Below, piece by piece: positions 44,829 through 53,405 of a stretch of DNA of 64,000 nucleotides. The notes below the pieces were generated by a model. That model had not been told where the DNA came from. It did not search any database and was given only the letters and a program-made list of their open reading frames with translations. This stretch comes from Asticcacaulis taihuensis (GTDB lineage: Bacteria; Pseudomonadota; Alphaproteobacteria; Caulobacterales; Caulobacteraceae). Both the position numbers and the translations under genes were made by a program. The stretch covers positions 1,178,001 to 1,242,000 of the forward strand of contig NZ_FMTS01000001.1 in assembly GCF_900100255.1 (NCBI RefSeq). Reading direction: 5' to 3'. The first letter of the stretch is position 1. Each line of letters begins with the position of its first letter.

Positions 44829-44911
44829 CACCTCCTCAGTTTACTGGGGAGGGGGACCGTCCGGCGCAACCCTTTGCGCGAATACGGATGGTGGTGGGGT
44901 TTCTTACTTTT
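44829..44911. repeat. Dispersed GC-rich palindromic repeat (CCTCCCC family), copy 3
   Basis: ACTGGGGAGGGGGACCG and TGGTGGTGGGG-TTTCTTACTTT match the right half of the element at 2731-2898. Confidence 0.65.
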
Positions 44912-44929
44912 TGACGGCCACAAGTATCC

Positions 44930-45952
44930 ATGACCAGCACGCCTGACGACATTGATGACGATGATCTCTCCCCCGATGATGAGGCCGGTGACAGCCAGAC
45001 CCTGACTGCGGATATCGAGACCGGCGAATCGGGCGAGCGGCTGGATCGCGTGCTGGCCGGTCATTTCACCGACCTTTCCCGCGCCCGCCTGCAGGCCCTG
45101 ATCGCCGAAGGCCGCCTGAGCATCGACGGCAAGGTGATTGCCGACGGCAAGCACAAGGCGCGCGCCGGCACCTATGTGCTCAGCATCCCCGCCCCCGTCG
45201 CCGCTAAGCCCGAGCCTCAGGACATCCCACTCGATATTCTGTTCGAGGACGAGCACCTGATCGTGGTCAACAAGCCCGTCGGCATGGCGGCGCATCCGGC
45301 GCCCGGCACGCGCGACGGCACCCTGGTCAACGCCCTGCTTTTTCATTGCGGCGACACCCTGTCCGGCATTGGCGGCGTGCTGCGGCCTGGTATTGTCCAC
45401 CGGCTCGACAAGGATACCTCCGGCATCCTCGTCGCGGCGAAATCGGATATCGCGCACCGCGCCCTGAGCGAGTTGTTCTCGCGCCACGATATCGACCGGG
45501 AATACAAGGCGATCGTCCGCGGCGCCCCGCGCTACATGTCCGGCACTGTGACCACGCGAATCGGCCGCTCGCACCATGACCGCAAGAAAATGGCCGTGCT
45601 GCGCGCCGGCGGCCGCGAGGCCATTACTCATTACCAGTTGGAAGAAGTCTACGGCGACACCAAGCCTTTAGCCGCGCTTCTGACCTGCCGGCTGGAGACC
45701 GGCCGCACCCACCAGATCCGCGTCCATATGGCCCATCTCGGCTGCCCCTGCCTCGGCGATCCGGTCTATGGTTCCGGTGCGCCGGCAAAGGAAGTTCAGG
45801 CCATTCTAAAGGAGCTGGATTTCAACCGCCAGGCGCTCCACGCCGGCCTTCTCGGCTTCATCCATCCGATCACCGGCCAGAAGTTGAAATTCAAAGCCCC
45901 CCTGCCCGACGACATGCAGGAACTCGCCGATGCCCTGGCGGATATGTATTAA
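44930..45952 (+). CDS. rluD: RluD-type 23S rRNA pseudouridine synthase
   Basis: 340 residues. An acidic N-terminal tail (about 1-30) is followed by an S4-like domain (ERLDRVLAGHFTDLSRARLQ) and the catalytic domain with GIVHRLDKDTSGILVAA, whose Asp is the nucleophile. RIGRSHHDRKKMAVL and LLTCRLETGRTHQIRVHMAH also fit RluD-type enzymes that modify helix 69. RluC/RluD specificity is not settled by sequence alone. Confidence 0.88.
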   Translation: MTSTPDDIDDDDLSPDDEAGDSQTLTADIETGESGERLDRVLAGHFTDLSRARLQALIAEGRLSIDGKVIADGKHKARAGTYVLSIPAPVAAKPEPQDIPLDILFEDEHLIVVNKPVGMAAHPAPGTRDGTLVNALLFHCGDTLSGIGGVLRPGIVHRLDKDTSGILVAAKSDIAHRALSELFSRHDIDREYKAIVRGAPRYMSGTVTTRIGRSHHDRKKMAVLRAGGREAITHYQLEEVYGDTKPLAALLTCRLETGRTHQIRVHMAHLGCPCLGDPVYGSGAPAKEVQAILKELDFNRQALHAGLLGFIHPITGQKLKFKAPLPDDMQELADALADMY

Positions 45953-45975
45953 AAATGAAAAGGAGCCGACCGGCT

Positions 45976-46032
45976 CCCGCCCGACGTTTCGGGCGAGCCT
46001 AACGACCACTTGGTCGTCGCGGCGCTTGAGCT
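45976..46032. repeat. GC-rich palindromic repeat (CGCCCGCCGC family), divergent copy 1
   Basis: Begins CCGCCCGAC-type hairpin and ends GTCGCGGCGCTTGAGCT, the tail shared with the copies at 47292, 49782 and 53406. The preceding GGAGCC/GGCTCC (45962-45976) also folds. The rest of 45953-46245 shows AT-rich promoter-like sequence for rpoH. Confidence 0.5.
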
Positions 46033-46245
46033 ATAATACTGCACTGCACTCACCTAAGTGTGATCATGTAACACCGCCGCCTGTGATACCTTTCTGCAAC
46101 AAATTCGCAGCTTGATGCCATTTTTTTGCGATTTCGCAGTTTATGGGTCTTTTTTTCGCCGAAAGGCTTCCTAAATCTAGGCGCAGTTGTCGGGCAGGAT
46201 ATCCCCTTCGTCTGTGCTCCCCCTCACTGACAAGGCGCGGGTCTC

Positions 46246-47262
46246 ATGTCCGACACACTTCCTTTTTCTGACCGTTCGTCAGAATCCCGACCAGAAACAG
46301 AAAATTCTACAGAAAGCGATGCGCCGATGAGTTCTCTTGCCCTGACCTCCTCCTCCTCGAACCTCGCCACCCGTGACGGTGCCAGCCTGCCGGCCCTGAC
46401 GCCGGACGGCGGCCTCAATCGCTATCTGTCGGAAATTCGCAAGTTCCCCATGCTGGCAAAGGATGAAGAGTTCATGCTGGCCAAGCGCTGGACCGAGCAT
46501 CAGGACCCCAAGGCCGCCCACAAGCTGGTCACCTCGCACCTGCGCCTCGTCGCCAAGATTGCCATGGGTTATCGCGGCTATGGCCTGCCGGTAGGCGAAG
46601 TCATTTCCGAAGGCAATGTCGGCCTTATGCAGGCGGTCAAGAAGTTCGACCCCGATCGCGGCTTCCGCCTGGCCACCTACGCCATGTGGTGGATCAAGGC
46701 ATCTATTCAGGAATATGTCCTGCGCTCGTGGTCCCTGGTCAAGATGGGCACCACCGCCGCCCAGAAGAAGCTGTTCTTCAACCTGCGCAAGGTGAAATCG
46801 GAAATCTCGGCCTTGGAGGACGGCGACCTGCGCCACGAACATGTCGAGCAGATCGCCACCAAACTTGGCGTCTCAGAGGCCGATGTCGTCAGCATGAACC
46901 GCCGCATGTCCTCGGCCGATTCGTCGCTGAACGCGCCCTTACGCGCCGCCGAAGGCGAGTCGGAATGGCAGGACTGGCTGGTCGATGACACCCAGCAGTC
47001 GCAGGAAACCGTGCTCGCCGACAACGAGGAATACGGCCAGCGCATGGACCTGCTTCAGGCCGCCATGGGCGAACTGAACGACCGTGAAAAGGAAATCCTG
47101 ACCGAGCGCCGCCTCAAGGATTCGCCGACCACGCTGGAAGACCTGGCCGAACGTTTTGGCGTCTCGCGCGAACGCGTCCGCCAGATCGAGGTCCGCGCCT
47201 TCGAAAAGCTGCAAAAGGCCATGGTCGCGGCGTCGCAGGCGGCCACACCGGTCACGGCCTGA
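46246..47262 (+). CDS. rpoH: Heat-shock sigma factor RpoH
   Basis: 338 residues, or 311 from ATG at 46327; Caulobacter RpoH lacks such a long N-terminus, and the first 40 residues are Ser/Glu-rich and unlike sigma factors. Region 2 is clear: HLRLVAKIAMGYRGYGLPVG, GLMQAVKKFDPDRGFRLATY and AMWWIKASIQEYVLRSWSLV (RpoH box region QKKLFFNLRK just after). Region 4 has TLEDLAERFGVSRERVRQIE. Directs heat-shock transcription. Confidence 0.93.
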   Translation: MSDTLPFSDRSSESRPETENSTESDAPMSSLALTSSSSNLATRDGASLPALTPDGGLNRYLSEIRKFPMLAKDEEFMLAKRWTEHQDPKAAHKLVTSHLRLVAKIAMGYRGYGLPVGEVISEGNVGLMQAVKKFDPDRGFRLATYAMWWIKASIQEYVLRSWSLVKMGTTAAQKKLFFNLRKVKSEISALEDGDLRHEHVEQIATKLGVSEADVVSMNRRMSSADSSLNAPLRAAEGESEWQDWLVDDTQQSQETVLADNEEYGQRMDLLQAAMGELNDREKEILTERRLKDSPTTLEDLAERFGVSRERVRQIEVRAFEKLQKAMVAASQAATPVTA

Positions 47263-47291
47263 TGAATATAACTCCAGGTTGGATACAACCT

Positions 47292-47350
47292 GGCAAGGGC
47301 AAGCGCCCGCCGCGCATGTTTGCGCGTAAAGCCCCTGCGGCGATTGAGCT
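47292..47350. repeat. GC-rich palindromic repeat (CGCCCGCCGC family), copy 2
   Basis: GGCAAGGGCAAGCGCCCGCC and GCGATTGAGCT match copies at 49782-49836 (inverted) and 53406-53460. A tight hairpin CCAGGTTG-GATA-CAACCTGG (47274-47293) immediately precedes it. Confidence 0.75.
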
Positions 47351-47361
47351 TGAACAAAGGT

Positions 47362-47393
47362 AATGCCCGCAGTCATAAATGACCGCGGGCATT
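47362..47393. terminator. Convergent hairpin between rpoH and the response regulator
   Basis: AATGCCCGC (47362-47370) and GCGGGCATT (47385-47393) with inner GTCA/TGAC; no T tract. The stem overlaps the stop of the response regulator. Confidence 0.55.
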
Positions 47394-48189
47394 ATGCCGC
47401 GTTTTCTTTTTTGGCGTCGTCTATGCGGAACAGCTTGGCTAGGGCCGCCACCGGCGCCTTGAGCATCTCGCCTGTCATTTCATTCGACTTGTAAGCGGTG
47501 AAGACTTCCGTTACGGCGGCCTTGAACTTCGGGTCTGTGATCGCCTTGCAGGCCGGCACCAGAACTTCAAGCTGGGCCGTGATGGCGCGCCTGGCCTGTT
47601 TGCGGTCATTATCAAACTGATCGGCGGCGGCGCGCAGGATACGCACACTCTGCTCCAGGCGCTTCATGCCGTCCGACATATTCTCCGGCGGCCGCGTCGT
47701 CGCCCCGCCGAAGCCGGAATTGAAGCGCCGGCGGTCAGGTCCAACATACATTACCGCTTCGATCCAAGGCCGCGACTTGGTAACGACGTGGTCCAGACGC
47801 TGCAGCAGGTCACCTGAAGCAAACGGCTTCTTCATGATCTCGTCGCTGCCGCAATCGCGTGCCTGCTTCAGGATTTCCGGCAGGTCGTTCGGCGCCATCA
47901 TGATCACCGGAACCTTGCGACACTTCATGTCCGAACGGCGCAGCCCGGTCACGAAGGACGCGCCTTCGATATTCGGTCCCTTGAGATCGCAGAAAATAAT
48001 CTGCGGATCGAAATCCTGGCAGATCAGGGTGGCGCGGCGGTCATCCGTTTCGACCTGGACCTTTTCGGCCCCCAGCACGCGCAGCATATCCATCAGGATG
48101 CGGGCATAGGCCGGATTGCCTTCCAGCACCAATACCCGCTTCAGATGCGGTTTCAGTTTGGCTTCCAGTTTGGGATCGAGCGAAAACAC
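47392..48189 (-). CDS. Response regulator with degenerate receiver
   Basis: 265 residues. A receiver-like domain (about 16-135) is followed by a helical C-terminal region without a recognisable DNA-binding or enzymatic domain. Phospho-acceptor Asp68 (IIFCDLKGP) and Lys121 (IMKKPF) are present, but the usual acidic pair is LEGN (only Glu23) and the Ser/Thr position is Ala99 (MMAPND). It may be weakly or not phosphorylated. Between rpoH and purA, convergent with rpoH. Confidence 0.75.
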   Translation of the reverse strand: MFSLDPKLEAKLKPHLKRVLVLEGNPAYARILMDMLRVLGAEKVQVETDDRRATLICQDFDPQIIFCDLKGPNIEGASFVTGLRRSDMKCRKVPVIMMAPNDLPEILKQARDCGSDEIMKKPFASGDLLQRLDHVVTKSRPWIEAVMYVGPDRRRFNSGFGGATTRPPENMSDGMKRLEQSVRILRAAADQFDNDRKQARRAITAQLEVLVPACKAITDPKFKAAVTEVFTAYKSNEMTGEMLKAPVAALAKLFRIDDAKKENAA

Positions 48190-48298
48190 GAGGACACTCT
48201 GCTGATATTGTGCCGCAATCCTATGCCCGATTAGTAAAAATAGATTTTATGGCGCTGCAAAATTCAAGCGAATTTAAAAAAGCAACGCGCATCGCCTA

Positions 48299-48338
48299 GT
48301 CCTGGAACGGATCACGCATGAGAATGGTGTCTTCTCGC
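48299..48338 (-). pseudogene. Duplicated 3' end of purA
   Basis: Forty bases identical at 39 positions to the purA 3' end at 48377-48416, offset by 78 bp. On the minus strand it encodes the same [13 protein letters not shown] followed by its own stop. Thirty-eight unrelated bases separate the copies. Likely an insertion or slippage remnant, not a gene. Confidence 0.8.
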
Positions 48339-48373
48339 ACTTTTTTCCGTTTCCGGAAGCCACCACCCTGCCG

Positions 48374-49663
48374 TCAGTCCTGGAACGGATCACGCATGAG
48401 GATGGTGTCTTCTCGCTCAGGCGACGTGGAAAGCAACGCCACCGGTGCGCCGATCAGTTCCTCGATGCGGCGCACATATTTTACGGCGTTGCCCGGCAGG
48501 TCTTTCCACGAACGTGCGCCTTGCGTGCTCTCGCTCCAGCCTTCCAGTTCCTCATAAACCGGCTCAATGCCCTGCTGGTCCTTGAAACCGGCCGGCAGAT
48601 AATCGAGCACCTGATCGCCCACCTTGTAGCCGACGCAGACCTTGATGGTTTCGATGCCGTCGAGGATGTCGAGCTTGGTGAGCGCGATGCCATCGATGCC
48701 GTTGATGGCGATGGACTGCCGCGCCAGAACCGCATCCAGCCAGCCGACGCGGCGGGCGCGGCCGGTGACCGTGCCGAATTCATGACCGCGCGTGGCGATG
48801 CCCTGGCCGATCTCGTCGAACAACTCGGTCGGGAACGGGCCGGAACCAACGCGGGTGGTATAGGCTTTCAGGATGCCCAGCACATAACCAACGCTCTTCG
48901 GCCCCATGCCGGAACCGGCGGCCGCCTGGCCGGCCACCGTGTTGGACGAGGTGACAAACGGATAGGTGCCGTGGTCGATATCGAGCAGTGCCCCTTGCGC
49001 GCCCTCGAACAGGATGCGCTTGCCTTCAGTCTTGGCTTTGTCGAGCACATACCAGGCCGGCTTGACGTGCGACAGCAGGCGCGGCGCGATGGCCTTGAGC
49101 TTTTCGGTCAGGGCGGCGACATCGACCGGAGCGAGCCCCAGGCCGGCCCGCAACGGGTTATGATGGGCCAGCAGACGGTCGATCTTGGCGTCCAGCGCGT
49201 CAAAATCGGCCAGGTCAGCTACTCGGATGGCGCGGCGCCCCACCTTGTCTTCGTAGGCCGGGCCAATGCCGCGGCCCGTGGTGCCAATCTTGCCGGCGCC
49301 GGCAGCCGCTTCGCGCGCCAGGTCGAGTTCGGAATGGATCGGCAGAATCAGGCAGGCATTGTCGGCGATCACCAGCAGGTCAGGCGTGATGCTCAAACCT
49401 TGCGCCTCGACTCGCGCGATTTCATCAAACAGCGCCCACGGATCGATGACCACGCCATTGCCGACGATCGACAGTTTGCCCTGAACGACGCCGGAGGGCA
49501 GCAGGGAGAGCTTGTAGACCTTGCCATCAACAACCAGCGTATGGCCGGCATTGTGGCCGCCCTGGAAACGCACGACGACATCGGCGCGATTTGAGAGCCA
49601 GTCGACAAGCTTGCCCTTGCCCTCGTCGCCCCACTGAGCGCCAATTACGGTTACGTTTGCCAA
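48374..49663 (-). CDS. purA: Adenylosuccinate synthetase
   Basis: 429 residues with a TTG start at 49661-49663 giving [24 protein letters not shown] lies eight bases upstream, and this length matches the family. An upstream ATG at 49702 would add 13 unconserved residues. It joins IMP and aspartate with GTP. Motifs: GDEGKGK (P loop-like), [12 protein letters not shown], and [17 protein letters not shown]. The terminal 13 residues are duplicated downstream. Confidence 0.93.
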   Translation of the reverse strand: MANVTVIGAQWGDEGKGKLVDWLSNRADVVVRFQGGHNAGHTLVVDGKVYKLSLLPSGVVQGKLSIVGNGVVIDPWALFDEIARVEAQGLSITPDLLVIADNACLILPIHSELDLAREAAAGAGKIGTTGRGIGPAYEDKVGRRAIRVADLADFDALDAKIDRLLAHHNPLRAGLGLAPVDVAALTEKLKAIAPRLLSHVKPAWYVLDKAKTEGKRILFEGAQGALLDIDHGTYPFVTSSNTVAGQAAAGSGMGPKSVGYVLGILKAYTTRVGSGPFPTELFDEIGQGIATRGHEFGTVTGRARRVGWLDAVLARQSIAINGIDGIALTKLDILDGIETIKVCVGYKVGDQVLDYLPAGFKDQQGIEPVYEELEGWSESTQGARSWKDLPGNAVKYVRRIEELIGAPVALLSTSPEREDTILMRDPFQD

Positions 49664-49781
49664 GATGATTGCTCCGGTCACAGAATATTGCAGCGCAGGC
49701 ATAGATCGTTTTTCGGGCCATGCGCGTGTTAGCCGGTGGCACCCTATAGAGGATGAATCAGGGCTTGTAACCCATTATTTT

Positions 49782-49836
49782 AGCTCAAATGCCGCATGGC
49801 TCGCGCAAACATGCGCGGCGGGCGCTTGCCCTTGCC
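49782..49836. repeat. GC-rich palindromic repeat (CGCCCGCCGC family), copy 3, inverted
   Basis: The reverse complement reads GGCAAGGGCAAGCGCCCGCC, then GAGCCATGCGGCATTTGAGCT. Some 34 bp are almost identical to copy 2. It sits between serC and purA where serA might be expected. Confidence 0.75.
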
Positions 49837-49866
49837 TCAGGCCAAAAGGCCTTCGGAAATTGAGAA

Positions 49867-51054
49867 TTACGCCACTTCCAATGCGGTCAGCGCCTCGGCA
49901 TAGGCCCATTCCAGCCAGGGCAGCAGGGAATCGATATCATCCGCCTCGACCGTGCAGCCGCACCAGATACGCAGCCCCGGAGGCGCGGCGCGATAGCCGT
50001 TGATATCAAAAGCCACGCCCTCGATCTCAAGCAGGGAAGCCATTTTCGCGGCCAGTTTCGCCTGCACCTCGGCCGGTTGCGACTGCACCGCCGGATCGAC
50101 GAACTTCAGGCACACCGACGTGGTCGAGCGCGTCTCCGGAACTTCGGCGACGAAATCGATCCACGGTGTCGCTTCGACCCATTCGCGCAGAACATTGAAA
50201 TTATGATTGCAGCGGTTGATCAGTCCTTCAAGACCGCCTTCCAGCGACGCCCAGCGCAGGGCATCGAGATAGTCCTCGATCACCAGGAAGGAATAGGTGT
50301 TGATGGCGTCGCCGCCAATGACCTTCATATCCGCTACTTGAGTATTATTTGGCCCCTTGGCCTTCAGGCGCAGCACCTTGGGGATCGGCCGGCCGGACTC
50401 CCAGCTATTAAGGCGGTCCAGGGCCTTGGGCGACAGCACCAGCACACCAAAGCCGGCCTCACCGCCCAGCGCCTTCTGAAAGGAGAAGGTGGCGACATCG
50501 AGTTTTTCCCAGGGCAGTTCCATGCAAAAGGCCGCGGAAGTGGCGTCACACAGCACCAGCCCCTTATGGTCATTCAGGAAATCCGAATTGGGCACGCGCA
50601 CGCCAGACGTCGTGCCGTTCCATGGGAAGACCAGATCGGCCTCAGGGTCGATCTTCGACAGGTCCGGCAACTGGCCATAGAGCGCGCTCAGAACCTCGCA
50701 ATCGAGCTTCAGATGGGTCACCGCGTCATCGGCCCACAACTGGCCGAAGCTTTCAAACGCCAGAAGCTGCACCTTGTGCTGGCCCAGCAGGTTCCACATG
50801 GCGGCTTCGAAGGCGCCGGTATCCGAAGCCGGCATGACCAGCACCTGATAATCAGCGGGTATTTGAAGGATCGAGCGCGTCAGATCGATGGCCTGGTTAA
50901 GCCGGCCTACCGTCACCTTAGAGCGGTTCGAGCGGCCCACCGGCGCGCCCGAAAGCGCCTGCACACTCCAGCCCGGACGCTTGCTGGTCGGGCCCGACGA
51001 AAACCACGGACGCTCAGGTGCGCGAGCAGGTTTGTTGGCGGAAAAGGTCGACAT
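49867..51054 (-). CDS. serC: Phosphoserine aminotransferase
   Basis: 395-residue PLP enzyme of serine synthesis, of the alphaproteobacterial type. N-terminal PERPWFSSGPTSKRPGWSVQ, mid-region LVFPWNGTTSGVRVPNSDFL, and TFSFQKALGGEAGFGVLVLS with the PLP lysine. C-terminal DINGYRAAPPGLRIWCG. In many relatives serA follows; here 200 bp later comes purA. A structured leader precedes it. Confidence 0.93.
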   Translation of the reverse strand: MSTFSANKPARAPERPWFSSGPTSKRPGWSVQALSGAPVGRSNRSKVTVGRLNQAIDLTRSILQIPADYQVLVMPASDTGAFEAAMWNLLGQHKVQLLAFESFGQLWADDAVTHLKLDCEVLSALYGQLPDLSKIDPEADLVFPWNGTTSGVRVPNSDFLNDHKGLVLCDATSAAFCMELPWEKLDVATFSFQKALGGEAGFGVLVLSPKALDRLNSWESGRPIPKVLRLKAKGPNNTQVADMKVIGGDAINTYSFLVIEDYLDALRWASLEGGLEGLINRCNHNFNVLREWVEATPWIDFVAEVPETRSTTSVCLKFVDPAVQSQPAEVQAKLAAKMASLLEIEGVAFDINGYRAAPPGLRIWCGCTVEADDIDSLLPWLEWAYAEALTALEVA

Positions 51055-51057
51055 GCG

Positions 51058-51155
51058 GGCCCCTCGAATGCGGCAGATTTGAACCGCTCTTTGCGCTTTC
51101 GAGCCTGTCAGGGCAAGCCTTTTTTTGGTCGGGGCGGCTATCCTCCCTTAACAAT
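51058..51155 (-). ncRNA. Structured 5' leader of serC, candidate serC RNA element
   Basis: Read on the minus strand, CTCGAA pairs with TTCGAG (plus 51098-51103 and 51063-51068) and encloses GCGG-loop-CCGC; a GGCTTGCCCTGACAGGC segment lies upstream. A conserved serC leader of unknown mechanism is known in alphaproteobacteria (Corbino et al. 2005). I see a structure but cannot score it. The rest of 51156-51359 is promoter DNA of the two divergent genes. Confidence 0.4.
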
Positions 51156-51279
51156 GTGCGTGACCGAACAAAATCGCATTTTTCCGCCTTGCGCCTTAGG
51201 CTCTTTGTGGCGCCTGAAATTTATCATTCTGATTTCGTGGATAATTTTCTTCCGCCATGAACCGAATATGAACCGCGTC

Positions 51280-51296
51280 GTTCAGGTCAGGCTCAG
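51280..51296 (+). promoter_or_regulatory. Bipartite upstream motif of secreted gene 1
   Basis: GTTCAGGTCAGGCTCAG, 80 bp before the ATG. It matches the site at 52007-52023 at 14 of 17 positions; half-sites TTCAG and CTCAG are about one helical turn apart. Confidence 0.55.
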
Positions 51297-51319
51297 GGGC
51301 CGCGTGTTTATATGGGTCA

Positions 51320-51337
51320 TCGCTGATGGAACAGCGA
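51320..51337 (+). promoter_or_regulatory. Conserved 5'-UTR hairpin of secreted gene 1
   Basis: TCGCTG and CAGCGA pair around a 6-nt loop, 23 bp before the ATG. Its twin is at 52048-52064. Confidence 0.55.
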
Positions 51338-51359
51338 AAACACAATACGGAGAAAGACG

Positions 51360-51761
51360 ATGAAAAAGACCCTGATCACCCTGGCCGCCGCTGCTGCCGC
51401 CCTGACCACTCTTTCCGCCCCCGCCATCGCCAGCGCCCGCCCGGCGCATGTCGTGGTTGTCACCGACCATCGCGGCTCTGGTTGGAACCACCGCGATGAC
51501 CGCGCCTCGGCGCAACTGAACAACCGCATCGCCCGACTGGATGCCCGTATCGACCAGGGCCGACGCACCGGCCAGATCAGCTACCGCGAAGGCCGCCGCC
51601 TGAATAACGAACTGAACCTGATTTCTTCACAAAAGCGCAGCTTCGAGCGTTCGGGCCGCGGCCTGAGTGTCAACGAAATCAGCCTGCTCGACAATCGCCT
51701 CGACCGTCTGCAAGGCCAGATCCGTTACGAAAAGCACGATTTCGACAATCGCCGCGGCTAA
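51360..51761 (+). CDS. Secreted helical protein, paralogue 1
   Basis: 133 residues. Signal peptide about 1-26 (MKKTLITLAAAAAALTTLSA, cleavage near IASA). After a His-rich linker (about 28-48) comes a charged helical core: LNNRIARLDARIDQGRRTG, REGRRLNNELNLISSQKR, the strictly shared ERSGRGLS (96-103), and RLDRLQGQIRYEKHD. No catalytic motif and no cysteine. Likely a periplasmic or surface protein; function unknown. Good GGAGAAAG site. Ends in a terminator. See paralogue 2. Confidence 0.75.
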   Translation: MKKTLITLAAAAAALTTLSAPAIASARPAHVVVVTDHRGSGWNHRDDRASAQLNNRIARLDARIDQGRRTGQISYREGRRLNNELNLISSQKRSFERSGRGLSVNEISLLDNRLDRLQGQIRYEKHDFDNRRG

Positions 51762-51783
51762 CACTTAAATCCGTCTCATCCCT

Positions 51784-51816
51784 CAGGGCGCAAAACTCCG
51801 GTTCTGCGCCCTTTGG
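51784..51816 (+). terminator. Terminator of secreted gene 1
   Basis: AGGGCGCA and TGCGCCCT pair around an 11-nt loop, followed by TTTGG. The rest of 51762-52087 is AT-rich and holds the next promoter. Confidence 0.75.
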
Positions 51817-52006
51817 CTGTCTAAACTTAACTTATTGCGAAAATTAATTATTTTCCATCCTAACCGCCCCCTCCTTTGCCGACCGAATATATCAAACCCG
51901 ACACATTGCCGCCTTCGCCAGCCCTTACAAATTCACGACCAAAACCCCAGCGCCTTCAATTCCGGCCAAAACCAGCCCCTTACATGAATACCGCCTGAAG
52001 CATCCT

Positions 52007-52023
52007 GTTCAGGTGCGCCTCAG
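52007..52023 (+). promoter_or_regulatory. Bipartite upstream motif of secreted gene 2
   Basis: GTTCAGGTGCGCCTCAG, 81 bp before the ATG, the same distance as in paralogue 1. Confidence 0.55.
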
Positions 52024-52047
52024 TTTCGCAGGACTAGATTGGGGCCA

Positions 52048-52064
52048 TCGCTGAAGACCAGCGA
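52048..52064 (+). promoter_or_regulatory. Conserved 5'-UTR hairpin of secreted gene 2
   Basis: TCGCTG-AAGAC-CAGCGA. Flanking GGGxCATCGCTGA is shared with paralogue 1. Confidence 0.55.
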
Positions 52065-52087
52065 GGCACTCAAAAAGGAACACGACC

Positions 52088-52483
52088 ATGAAAACCGCAT
52101 CCACATCCGCTAAAGCCCTGATCGCCATGATCGTCATGAGCGCCGGCCTGAGCACAATGGCCCTTTCCGCCCAGGCCGCGCCGCAAGGTCACGCCCCCGC
52201 CGCGGCGGCCCATGCCCAATACGGCGTCGAAGCCGGTCGCAAGATCGAGGCCCGCATTCAGGATATCAAGGACCGCCTCGCAGACGGCAAACATTCGGGC
52301 CGCATCAGCCGTGCGGAAGGCAGCCGCCTCACCACCTCCCTGAACAGCATTGTTTCGCTGAAGCGTCAGTATGAGCGCTCTGGCCGTGGCCTGAGCCAGC
52401 CGGAGATCAATACTCTGAACACCAAGCTCGATATTCTGTCAGGGAAGGTCCGCGTTCAAGGCCACGATAACAACAGGCGTTAA
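52088..52483 (+). CDS. Secreted helical protein, paralogue 2
   Basis: 131 residues. Signal peptide about 1-31 (cleavage near AQAAPQ), Ala/His linker, and the same core as paralogue 1: RIQDIKDRLADGKHSGRIS, AEGSRLTTSLNSIVSLKR, ERSGRGLS at the identical 96-103, and LDILSGKVRVQGHDNNRR. About half of the core residues are shared. No known domain is recognised. AAAGGAAC precedes the ATG. Confidence 0.75.
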   Translation: MKTASTSAKALIAMIVMSAGLSTMALSAQAAPQGHAPAAAAHAQYGVEAGRKIEARIQDIKDRLADGKHSGRISRAEGSRLTTSLNSIVSLKRQYERSGRGLSQPEINTLNTKLDILSGKVRVQGHDNNRR

Positions 52484-52563
52484 AGGCGCTCAGAGGCCGC
52501 GCAGGCGCCTCGCAAAAGCTCGGGCGGCCCTTGGCCTTGCCAAAACGCCTTGCGTTTTGGAAC

Positions 52564-53343
52564 TCAAAGCAGCCAGTTATGGCGCAGCGGCCCATGGCCC
52601 TGACCCAGGCCGGGGGCCATCAGGATCGCCCCGCCGACATAATCCCTCGCCAGCCCGACCGTTTCCTCAAGCGGCCGGGCGTCGCGCGTCAGGGCCGCGC
52701 AAGCCGAGGCAAGTGTACAGCCCGTGCCATGCGTATGCCGGGTATCGATGCGTTCGGAGGTAAAACGATGCTCACCCTGACGCGTGATCAGCAGGTCGAC
52801 GACATCGGGCGTATCAATATGGCCGCCCTTGATCAGCACGTTCTTTGCGCCCATGGCCAACAGGGCCTCGCCCGCCTTGCGCATGCCGTCCTCGGTCTCG
52901 ACCTTGAGACCGGTCAGCGCCGCCGCTTCCGGGGCATTGGGCGTCAAAAGGTCGGCCAGGGGCAGCATCAGAGCCTTCATGGCGTCGACCGCATGATGGT
53001 TCATCAGGGCATGGCCGCCTTTGGCCACCATCACCGGATCGATGACTGTGAAGACCTTCGCACCCTCGATCACCAGCGACACCGCTTCCATGACGGCGAT
53101 ATCAGCCAGCATCCCGGTCTTGATCGCGTCGGCGCCGATATCATCGAGGCAGGCTTTCGCCTGGGCGGTGATAAGGGCGGGCGGCACCGCCATCACGTCG
53201 GATACACCCAGCGTATTCTGCACGGTCAGGGCGGTGATCGCCGTCATGGCATAGCCGCCCAGGCAGGTCACCGCCTTGATATCGGCCTGGATGCCGGCGC
53301 CGCCCGATGAATCGGAACCGGCGATGATTAAAACACGCTGCAT
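52564..53343 (-). CDS. thiD: Phosphomethylpyrimidine kinase ThiD
   Basis: 259 residues from MQRVLIIAGSDSSGGAG; 64 further in-frame codons upstream run through a repeat. It phosphorylates HMP and HMP-P in thiamine synthesis. Motifs: AGSDSSGGAGIQADIKAVT, VIDPVMVAKGGHAL, and C-terminal THGTGCTLASACAALTRD with the catalytic Cys. No TPP riboswitch is visible upstream. Confidence 0.94.
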   Translation of the reverse strand: MQRVLIIAGSDSSGGAGIQADIKAVTCLGGYAMTAITALTVQNTLGVSDVMAVPPALITAQAKACLDDIGADAIKTGMLADIAVMEAVSLVIEGAKVFTVIDPVMVAKGGHALMNHHAVDAMKALMLPLADLLTPNAPEAAALTGLKVETEDGMRKAGEALLAMGAKNVLIKGGHIDTPDVVDLLITRQGEHRFTSERIDTRHTHGTGCTLASACAALTRDARPLEETVGLARDYVGGAILMAPGLGQGHGPLRHNWLL

Positions 53344-53405
53344 ACTTGTCCTTAATGGCCGAATAGGCTCATAGATGGAACCAACTTCCGGCCGATTCCC
53401 CGGCC

